This document shows positions 54,983 through 61,757 of a stretch of DNA of 64,000 nucleotides, piece after piece. Origin of the DNA: an uncultured Desulfobacterales bacterium. GTDB lineage: Bacteria; Desulfobacterota; Desulfobacteria; Desulfobacterales; JAHEIW01. The stretch spans positions 85,922-149,921 of the forward strand of contig CAMYLV010000002.1 of assembly GCA_947259495.1 (NCBI GenBank). The letters are read 5' to 3'. The translations under genes were made by a program, and so were the position numbers. Within the stretch, counting starts at the first letter, position 1. Every line of letters starts with the position of its first letter. Under the pieces are notes generated by a model, which saw nothing but the letters and a program-made list of their open reading frames with translations, ran no database searches and was not told where the DNA came from.

Positions 54983-57900
54983 ATGAAGAAAGCCTTTTTG
55001 ATTGCATTGATGCTGATTGTGGGCACGACAACCTTCGGATGGGCAGACGATACCGAAATTTACGGTACAGTCACCAACCCGGACTTAGAGCCCAATATCT
55101 TAATTGTTTTTGATTCTTCGGGCAGTATGTCCACCGAGGATGTGCCGGGCACGCCCTATGATTCGGCGACCGTTTATACCGGATCTTACAGCACCAATGC
55201 GGTTTACGAACGCTACTGGAGCTGGGGCAGCTGGTCCTATCAATGGCGAATCTTTGCCAATGATGTGGCGAATCTGAACTGTACCTGGATAAAAGACGAC
55301 CTGCTCGATCACGGCTATGCCTACGGCCGCATTTATTCATCCAGTTATGCCTGCGGCGGGTCCCGGCGAAGGTTGCGCCTGGGAAATTTTATGAATTACG
55401 ATGAGTCCGGTGTGGGTGAGACGAAAAGCCGAATCGAAGTCGCCCAACAGGTCGTCACCGATCTGATCAACAACACCACCGGCGTGCGCTTTGGTTTGAT
55501 GAAATTCAACTGGGATCAGGGCGGCCAGCTGGTGGCTGCCTGCGGCACAGACAAAAGCACGCTGATCAGCGAGGTCGGCAATATTACGGCCGACGGCTGG
55601 ACCCCGCTGGCAGAAACCCTGGCCGAGGCCGGACTCTATTTTGCCGGCATGAGCAGCTGGTACAATCTTGGTGTCAACTATACATCTCCCATGCAGGAAC
55701 GCTGTCAGAAAAATTACATTATCATTATGACCGACGGACAGTCGACCCAGGATATCGATTCGCGACTGACCGGCACACCGTATATCAACGGCGACGTCAT
55801 CGGCGACTATGACGGCGATCACAGCGGTTCGGAAGCGGATTACGCCGACGACGGCTCTGACTACCTGGATGATGTGGCCAAATACCTGTACGAAAATGAC
55901 TGTCATCTTACCCTGGGTGACGGGACGTCTTTCGACAAGCAAAAGATCACCACCTATACGATCGGCTTTAAAACGTCACAGCAGCTGCTGCAGAATACGG
56001 CCGCCAACGGCGGCGGCGAATATTTTACGGCCGACAACATCTCGGAGTTGGCCATGTCCTTTGATCAGATTTTGACCGCTATTTCTGAAGAAAATGCGGT
56101 CTTCGTGGCCCCGGTGGTTCCCATCAGCCGCATGAACCGGACCTATGCCGGTGACAAGATCTATCTGGGGTTTTTCAAGCCTCAACAAAGCGGGCGCTGG
56201 ATCGGCAACATCAAGCGCTACGGTTTGGACAGTACCGGTGTGCTTTATGATGCCACCGGAATGGAAGCCTGTACCTCAGACGGGTTGATCAAAGACAACA
56301 CCCTTTCCTACTGGACCGTGTTGGGAAATGATGGACCGGATGTGGAAAAAGGCGGCGCGGCAGAAGTCCTCGATTTGCTGATCGACAGCCCTGCTGTGCG
56401 TAATCTTTATACCTATACCGGTTCGGTATCGGCCCTTACCAATAGCGCCAACGCCTTTGTGGAATCAAATGCTGATATCACCGATCAAGACCTGGGCGTG
56501 GCTTCCAGCGCTGAAAGAACGGATCTGTTCAACGCCGTTCATCAAGGGGGACTCGGTGACATTATTCATTCGGAACCGGCAGTGGTGCATTACCCGGATC
56601 CGGACGGCAATCCGGCGACGAACGATGCCAAGACCATCATTTTTTCCGGTTCCAACGATGGTGTTTTGCATGCCTTTGACGATAATGATGGCAGCGAAAT
56701 CTGGGGCTTTATTGCGCCGGACCAGCTGGGGCGCCTGAATTTACTGGATAACGCTGATCACGAATACTTCATCGACGGCTCGCCCTCGGTTTACTATGGA
56801 TCGAGCCAGAAAATTATGATTCTAGGCGAGCGCCGAGGCGGACAGAATTATATGGCCCTTGATATCAGCGCTCATGATGCGCCTGCCTGGCTGTATTCCA
56901 TCGAGCCCACTATTTTGGACCCGGATCCCTTAAACAACCCGGACACCGATAGCTATGAGGTGCTGGGTCAATCCTGGAGCCGCCCCCAAACCGTCACGGT
57001 GGCCACCGATGTCGCCATTACGGAGACGGGGTTACCGCCGGCCTGCAGTGTGACGGTCAGTACCGATGTGGAAGATGTGTTTCTGATACCCGGCGGCTAT
57101 GACAACAACCAGGATCAGGACATACCCAGTCCGACCGATGCGGTCGGTCGGGCGCTCATTGCCGTTAGGGTGACTGACGGCCAGTTGATCAGCGGGTTGA
57201 ATTTTAATGCCGAGAATCATACCAGCCTGGGCATGACCCATTCCATAGTGGATGTATCGGGCATCGACCACGACGGTGACGGTATTGTCAGCCGCATTTA
57301 CACCGGCGATCTGGGAGGCAATGTGTTTGCTTTCAAAGACGATGAAGTCATGTCTTTTTGCAGCGGCACCTATTCAAAATCAATCTCAGATGGCACCTGG
57401 AGCGCTCAGAAACTGTTTTCCGCTTCTACTGTGGACGGCATTCAACGTAAGATTCTGTACGCCCCCGATGTGGTGGGCGAGGATTACGGCGAGGTTATCT
57501 TCTTTGGCAGCGGAGACCGCTCCGACCCTGATGAAACCGGTGTTGTAAACCGTTTTTACGCCCTTAAAAACGACTGGTCGGGCGGCGTTACGCTGGATGA
57601 AAACGACCTTGTCGATGTCACCGACGATATGATTCAACTGGGCACAGAAGCCGAACAGCAGGCGGTTAAATCAAGTCTTGCGAGCGGCCACGGCTGGTTT
57701 ATCCGCCTGGAAAATTTGGGCGAAAAGGTGGTGGCGTCTCCAAGGGTATACGGCGGTGTGGCTTATTTTACGACTTACACCCCGAATGCAGGTGGCGGTG
57801 GTGGGGGTGACCCCTGCGCGGTCTCAACCGTAAGGGGTGTTGCCCGTCTGTATGCCGTGGATTATAAAACCGGCGCATCGGTCAGTGACTTTAGCCCTGA

Positions 57901-58108
57901 AGTCGAGTACGATGGCGACGGCAATATCGTCGAACTGGGTAAAAAAGATCGGGTGATCGCCATTGGCACGGCCATTCCATCTGCTCCGGTGATTGCTATT
58001 CTGGAGGGCGGTGCCCGGATATTTATCGGCGTTGAAGGCGGTATTGTCAGTATGCCCACTATCGTAACGCCGGAAATGTATCGCTACTACTGGCATCAAA
58101 TATTTTAG
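54983..58108 (+). CDS. PilY1-like pilus tip/adhesin protein (operon 1)
   Basis: 1041 aa. Signal peptide MKKAFLIALMLIVGTTTFGW (cleavage near GWA-DD). A von Willebrand factor A domain starts with LIVFDSSGSMSTED (MIDAS) and includes IIIMTDGQST. The C-terminal half is a PilY1 beta-propeller: GDIIHSEPAVVHYPDPDGNP, FSGSNDGVLHAFDDNDGSEI and DHDGDGIVSRIYTGDLGGNV, with a calcium-binding-like loop. Glycine-rich GGGGGG is near the end. It caps pili and aids adhesion and retraction control. GGGAG is 9 nt upstream. Confidence 0.92.
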   Translation: MKKAFLIALMLIVGTTTFGWADDTEIYGTVTNPDLEPNILIVFDSSGSMSTEDVPGTPYDSATVYTGSYSTNAVYERYWSWGSWSYQWRIFANDVANLNCTWIKDDLLDHGYAYGRIYSSSYACGGSRRRLRLGNFMNYDESGVGETKSRIEVAQQVVTDLINNTTGVRFGLMKFNWDQGGQLVAACGTDKSTLISEVGNITADGWTPLAETLAEAGLYFAGMSSWYNLGVNYTSPMQERCQKNYIIIMTDGQSTQDIDSRLTGTPYINGDVIGDYDGDHSGSEADYADDGSDYLDDVAKYLYENDCHLTLGDGTSFDKQKITTYTIGFKTSQQLLQNTAANGGGEYFTADNISELAMSFDQILTAISEENAVFVAPVVPISRMNRTYAGDKIYLGFFKPQQSGRWIGNIKRYGLDSTGVLYDATGMEACTSDGLIKDNTLSYWTVLGNDGPDVEKGGAAEVLDLLIDSPAVRNLYTYTGSVSALTNSANAFVESNADITDQDLGVASSAERTDLFNAVHQGGLGDIIHSEPAVVHYPDPDGNPATNDAKTIIFSGSNDGVLHAFDDNDGSEIWGFIAPDQLGRLNLLDNADHEYFIDGSPSVYYGSSQKIMILGERRGGQNYMALDISAHDAPAWLYSIEPTILDPDPLNNPDTDSYEVLGQSWSRPQTVTVATDVAITETGLPPACSVTVSTDVEDVFLIPGGYDNNQDQDIPSPTDAVGRALIAVRVTDGQLISGLNFNAENHTSLGMTHSIVDVSGIDHDGDGIVSRIYTGDLGGNVFAFKDDEVMSFCSGTYSKSISDGTWSAQKLFSASTVDGIQRKILYAPDVVGEDYGEVIFFGSGDRSDPDETGVVNRFYALKNDWSGGVTLDENDLVDVTDDMIQLGTEAEQQAVKSSLASGHGWFIRLENLGEKVVASPRVYGGVAYFTTYTPNAGGGGGGDPCAVSTVRGVARLYAVDYKTGASVSDFSPEVEYDGDGNIVELGKKDRVIAIGTAIPSAPVIAILEGGARIFIGVEGGIVSMPTIVTPEMYRYYWHQIF

Positions 58109-58122
58109 AAAGGTGTAACCGA

Positions 58123-58596
58123 ATGGATCTCAAAACGAACAAACGTTTCAAGGCCATCTGCCGGGTGCTGATTTTTGGCATTGGCATCCTCATGCTGCCC
58201 ATCAATTCCCCGGCAGAGTCCAATCGATTCAAAAATTTTAGTTTTGATGATTGCGACCCCTTCCAAGCCCGTGCGCGCATTATGGATTTAAACGGCAAGA
58301 CGGCTCAATTGGTTGCCGCCGAACAAACCATTTATGTGGTCAATTGGAGTCTTGGGGACCAGCGCCTGACCACCGAGCTGACCGATGCCGACGGTGATCC
58401 GATGGATTTCGGATCATTGCAGCGCGGGCAATGGATATTAGTCAAAGGATTCAAGCATATCGATGGTGGGGTCGTCGCATCGCTGGTCCAGCGCATTGAT
58501 CCGCCGGATCGCCAAAAACCGGTGGTGCGTAAAATCAGCAAAGAAAGCCGGCGCTACAAACGCATCAAGCAACGTCTGGGCGCTAGAAATCATTAA
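58123..58596 (+). CDS. Exported hypothetical protein of pilin operon 1
   Basis: 157 aa. An N-terminal hydrophobic segment (CRVLIFGIGILMLPINSPAE) looks like a signal peptide. ARIMDLNGKTAQLVAAEQTI, DFGSLQRGQWILVKGFKHID and the final lysine-rich helix suggest a small beta-barrel. No family recognised. It follows PilY1 by 14 bp and probably acts with it. A converging terminator lies beyond. Confidence 0.7.
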   Translation: MDLKTNKRFKAICRVLIFGIGILMLPINSPAESNRFKNFSFDDCDPFQARARIMDLNGKTAQLVAAEQTIYVVNWSLGDQRLTTELTDADGDPMDFGSLQRGQWILVKGFKHIDGGVVASLVQRIDPPDRQKPVVRKISKESRRYKRIKQRLGARNH

Positions 58597-58631
58597 AACT
58601 TGCAGCACGAATGGCTCAATTTTAATGCAAT

Positions 58632-58687
58632 CAAAAAACAACCCCCCCGGGACCTGAATGAAGTTGCATTGTCCTGCGGGGGGGTTG
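58632..58687 (-). terminator. Terminator of the minus-strand gene at 58702
   Basis: Minus strand: CAACCCCCCCGCAGGAC pairs with GTCCCGGGGGGGTTG (one bulge), followed by TTTTTT. Confidence 0.8.
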
Positions 58688-58701
58688 ATGGATTTCCCTG
58701 A

Positions 58702-59043
58702 TCACATCTTCTCGGAAGTGTCAAACGGGTCCCATTCCTTTTTCATCGTCTCAATTTTCATATTATGCTCCATATTCATTTGGCCACCGGGTTTTTCGCT
58801 CATGTCCCGTAGTACCTGGCTCGTCAGAGACAACAGCTCGGCTAGTTTTTCCTGTGCTTCCGGTGTTACTTTGCCGCTACCCAATTGTTTTGACCACTTG
58901 GATGTCAATTCAGACAGGTTGCTCAGGTTTTTTTGCATGTTGTAATCTCCGGCCTGAGCAGAACCGGTATAGACCATTGCGGCAAAAAAAGCGAAGATGA
59001 TAAAAATGGATAGGTTCATATAACTTAAAGATGCTTTCTGCAT
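58702..59043 (-). CDS. Small exported hypothetical protein
   Basis: 113 aa. MNLSIFIIFAFFAAMVYTGS then AQAGDY gives a signal peptide. The mature part is helical and charged (LSELTSKWSKQLGSGKVTPE, QEKLAELLSLTSQVLRDMSE) with a Met-rich tail. Function unknown; periplasmic. AGGAGG precedes the ATG. Confidence 0.75.
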   Translation of the reverse strand: MQKASLSYMNLSIFIIFAFFAAMVYTGSAQAGDYNMQKNLSNLSELTSKWSKQLGSGKVTPEAQEKLAELLSLTSQVLRDMSEKPGGQMNMEHNMKIETMKKEWDPFDTSEKM

Positions 59044-59394
59044 GATGGCCTCCTTTTTGAATTAATTTTATAAATTTTGATTATTTCGACGAAAAATTAA
59101 TTGTGCAAGTTTATAACCCAGCTGCGGGGGTAAACGCGCAACAATGAGTATGATTAACATATATCCAAAATCGGATAATTCAAGGTCCTTGCAAAAGTTC
59201 TTGCCCTTTTATGAATAGCGGGTAGATGCCAATCTTCGGAAAAATCCAGTTTGAGAAAGAAATCATACCATTAATACCCAAATGTGAAGTTTTTTGGTAC
59301 CTAAATTACATATTTTTACGGTTTTCAAAGTGGCAATTGTTTTCACAATCTTTTAAATGCTTGAAAAATTGATGAATTTTAATTTTAGTCGTTT
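59044..59394. other. Upstream region of pilin operon 2, no gene seen
   Basis: 350 AT-rich bp between the divergent small gene and the sigma-54 promoter. It would hold enhancer sites for the activator; none is identifiable. Confidence 0.5.
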
Positions 59395-59409
59395 TGGTAC
59401 ATTTCTTGC
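59395..59409 (+). promoter_or_regulatory. Sigma-54-type promoter of pilin operon 2
   Basis: TGGTAC-ATTTC-TTGC, with perfect GG-N10-GC spacing. The start would be near 59421, giving about 120 nt before the riboswitch aptamer. Confidence 0.7.
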
Positions 59410-59544
59410 GGGTTCACTGTAGGGTAGCGCCGGCAAACCCTGAGAAAATGGACTTCAGCGGTTGTTAGTCAAATCAACTGTTGCAGACGAAGTTGAAATT
59501 TTCTATTAATTCTTATTAGTTATTTTGAAGGCTTTTTCTATAAA

Positions 59545-59621
59545 CCCGTGATAAAGCCAAATCTCGAGTAATCGGGAGACGGAAAACCGCGAGTCCGCCG
59601 GAGGCGGACGGCCGGGTTGCC
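59545..59621 (+). promoter_or_regulatory. GEMM-I-like cyclic-dinucleotide riboswitch aptamer
   Basis: The order of elements fits the c-di-GMP-I/cGAMP (GEMM) class: AAAGCCAAA; a 5 bp hairpin TCTCG-AGTAAT-CGGGA (59562-59577); GACGGAAAACC (59578-59588, cf. the consensus GACGCAAAGCC); a 7 bp hairpin GTCCGCC-GGA-GGCGGAC (59593-59609); and GGCCGGGTTGCC at the 3' end. It lies in the leader of a pilin operon, a known GEMM target class. Ligand (c-di-GMP versus cGAMP) not decided. Confidence 0.75.
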
Positions 59622-59649
59622 CAGGGTGAGTAGGTGATCCGGTTTTTTT
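59612..59649 (+). terminator. Riboswitch-controlled intrinsic terminator
   Basis: CCGGGTTGCC (59612-59621, the aptamer 3' strand) pairs over 10 positions, with three G-U wobbles, with GGTGATCCGG (59633-59642), then seven T. Aptamer and terminator are mutually exclusive, implying that ligand binding lets transcription proceed. Confidence 0.75.
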
Positions 59650-59672
59650 ATGTCACATGGAGTCATGCAGCC

Positions 59673-60143
59673 ATGAAAAAAGCAGGAGGTTTTTCGATCT
59701 TCGAGCTTCTGGTGGTTATCGCCATCATTGCCGTGGTGTCGGCTATTGTAGCGCCCAACATTATCAGCTGGCGCAGCAGCGCAAAATTAAGAGCAGCTGC
59801 CGGCAACCTCAAAGCAGACCTTGAAATGGCCAAAGTAAACGCCGTAAAAGAAAATAATTTTGTCGCCGTCAAATTCCAGGGCAATGCTTATGAGGTATTT
59901 GTGGATAAGAGTGACAACGGCACCCGTGATGCTGATGAAACGCTCTTAAAGACCCGATCTCTCCCCGCCGGGGTCGCTTTTGACTTCAGTCACCCACAAT
60001 GGACCTTTACAAGCAATGTGGCTACATTTAATGGGAGAGGAACCGCTGACAACGGTACGGCGATTCTGATTAATACAAAGGGTGAGCAAAGACATATTAC
60101 GATAGCCACTTTAGGACGCATTTCGGTAAAAAAATTAAACTAA
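59673..60143 (+). CDS. Minor pseudopilin, FimT/GspH-like (operon 2)
   Basis: 156 aa from ATG 59673. GGFSIFELLVVIAIIAVVSA is the prepilin signal (Glu5). DLEMAKVNAVKENNFVAVKF mirrors the operon-1 protein. GGAG lies 10 nt upstream. First gene after the riboswitch terminator. Confidence 0.9.
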   Translation: MKKAGGFSIFELLVVIAIIAVVSAIVAPNIISWRSSAKLRAAAGNLKADLEMAKVNAVKENNFVAVKFQGNAYEVFVDKSDNGTRDADETLLKTRSLPAGVAFDFSHPQWTFTSNVATFNGRGTADNGTAILINTKGEQRHITIATLGRISVKKLN

Positions 60144-60169
60144 ATATACGGGGCGAGCGGGAATATATT

Positions 60170-60571
60170 ATGGCTCAGAACAAAAACAACCAGTTGGTAT
60201 TGAAAAGTAAACAGGGATATATGCTGATCGAAGCGCTTATTGCCATCGCCATTTTTTCAATCGGCTTCATGGCCGTGGCGACATTGGTTTTCTCAGCTTC
60301 TCGCAACAATATCAACGGAAATATTATAACCCAGGCAAATATGTTCGCGCGGGAAAAGATGGAGGAGCTTAAGAGTAAAACAGATCTGACAGAATTAGAT
60401 GCACCCGAAGCGCCGGAAACAGTCGGCAGTATGTACACGCGCTCATGGACCGCAAGTGATCCACTGACATTCGGTACCTCTCGGCAGATTCAGGTCACTG
60501 TTCGCTGGACGCGCAAAGGCAAGAATCATCAGGTGGTTATGAAAACGATAACTCAAGGTAAAGGCATATGA
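60170..60571 (+). CDS. Minor pilin, PilV-like (operon 2)
   Basis: 133 aa. KQGYMLIEALIAIAIFSIGF is the prepilin signal, with Tyr1 rather than Phe and Glu5. ASRNNINGNIITQANMFARE and TSRQIQVTVRWTRKGKNHQV parallel the operon-1 PilV-like protein. It overlaps the next gene by ATGA. Confidence 0.88.
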   Translation: MAQNKNNQLVLKSKQGYMLIEALIAIAIFSIGFMAVATLVFSASRNNINGNIITQANMFAREKMEELKSKTDLTELDAPEAPETVGSMYTRSWTASDPLTFGTSRQIQVTVRWTRKGKNHQVVMKTITQGKGI

Positions 60572-61215
60572 TCGATTCTACTGACATGTTTAAGAAATTG
60601 GCTACCATAAAATTCCGCGTTTTCGGGCAGTATAGCGGCTTTACCCTGGTGGATGTTCTGGTCGGTCTTGCCATGGCATCTGTTGTTATGGTTGCCATCA
60701 CAAGCCTTTTTACGGCAGTTGGTCGTTCATATACTATTCAGAACGTTGCGGCCGATGTTCAGCAGGTTACCCGTGCCGGGGTTGAGCATATGACGCAAAA
60801 CATACGAATGGCCGGGCTGGACCCATTTGGCGGGGCCGGAGCCGAGATTAAAGAATTTAGCGCCGATAAAATCCATTTCACACTGGATAGATGCGATGTT
60901 CCCATTGGATCGGACGGCTGCGGCTTACCGGATGGTGATGTAGACGATAAATTTGAAAATGTCGCATATCAGTGGGCCCCCGGAGAACGCAAGCTGAAGC
61001 TGATTCTATACGAAGGTGCCAAGACTGAAAGCCTGATTGATAATGTCAGCAACTTAAATTTCACCTATCTTGATGGTGATAACGGCGTGCCGGCAACTGC
61101 GGCAGACATCCGGACGGTAATTATTACATTGACCGTAGAAGATCTTGCCGCTCGCGGTGAAAAGATTGAACGAACCTATTCCGCTCGCGTAAGATGTCGC
61201 AATCTGGGTTTGTAA
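60568..61215 (+). CDS. Minor pilin, PilW-like (operon 2)
   Basis: 215 aa from ATG 60568 (ATGA overlap). YSGFTLVDVLVGLAMASVVM is the signal; the fifth mature residue is Asp, where nearly all pilins have Glu. NIRMAGLDPFGGAGAEIKEF and the end TYSARVRCRNLGL match the operon-1 PilW-like protein. Confidence 0.88.
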   Translation: MIDSTDMFKKLATIKFRVFGQYSGFTLVDVLVGLAMASVVMVAITSLFTAVGRSYTIQNVAADVQQVTRAGVEHMTQNIRMAGLDPFGGAGAEIKEFSADKIHFTLDRCDVPIGSDGCGLPDGDVDDKFENVAYQWAPGERKLKLILYEGAKTESLIDNVSNLNFTYLDGDNGVPATAADIRTVIITLTVEDLAARGEKIERTYSARVRCRNLGL

Positions 61216-61253
61216 TCACATTTTCAGCTCCGATATAAAAAGGAAAATTTACG

Positions 61254-61733
61254 ATGCAAAAGCCGGCTAGACAGTTTAATAATGAAGATGGTTATTTCTT
61301 AATTGTATCAACCATGATGCTATTGGCATTGATTACGATCATTAGCGTTGCGGCTTCAAACACGTCCAGAACAGAGGTGAAAATTGCTGGAAACGATCTG
61401 ACCTATCAGCGCAATCTATATCTGGCAGAAGGTGCTGCCATGGAAGCCGTTGATCGAATTCAAAACGACGTCAATCCCCGTGAATTGAGTTTTGTCGTGC
61501 CGGGTCTCAAAGTCATCGATGATGATAGCTTTCTCGATCACTGGGATGGTGAAGCGCAAGACACCACATTTGATGCGACCGGCAAGACCCGATTTGTGGT
61601 GGGTTACGAAGGTACTCCGCCGGGCTTCTCACTGGGTATCGGCCAGCCCAAGCTACATGGCTTTGCCATCTATGGGCGTACCGAAAAGCAGGGCATTACC
61701 ACCGTTAAAATCGGATATCGAAAAGCATTTTAG
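61254..61733 (+). CDS. Minor pilin, PilX-like (operon 2)
   Basis: 159 aa. NEDGYFLIVSTMMLLALITI is the hydrophobic helix of a PilX-type pilin without Glu5 (Val). RNLYLAEGAAMEAVDRIQND is the PilX motif. AAAGGA precedes the ATG. Confidence 0.85.
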   Translation: MQKPARQFNNEDGYFLIVSTMMLLALITIISVAASNTSRTEVKIAGNDLTYQRNLYLAEGAAMEAVDRIQNDVNPRELSFVVPGLKVIDDDSFLDHWDGEAQDTTFDATGKTRFVVGYEGTPPGFSLGIGQPKLHGFAIYGRTEKQGITTVKIGYRKAF

Positions 61734-61757
61734 CGCGAGCGTTGCAGGAGATTGCTC

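Noticed and set aside
55337-55942. 201 aa minus-strand ORF
   Set aside because: Shadow of the PilY1 gene, whose VWA motifs are clear in the other strand.
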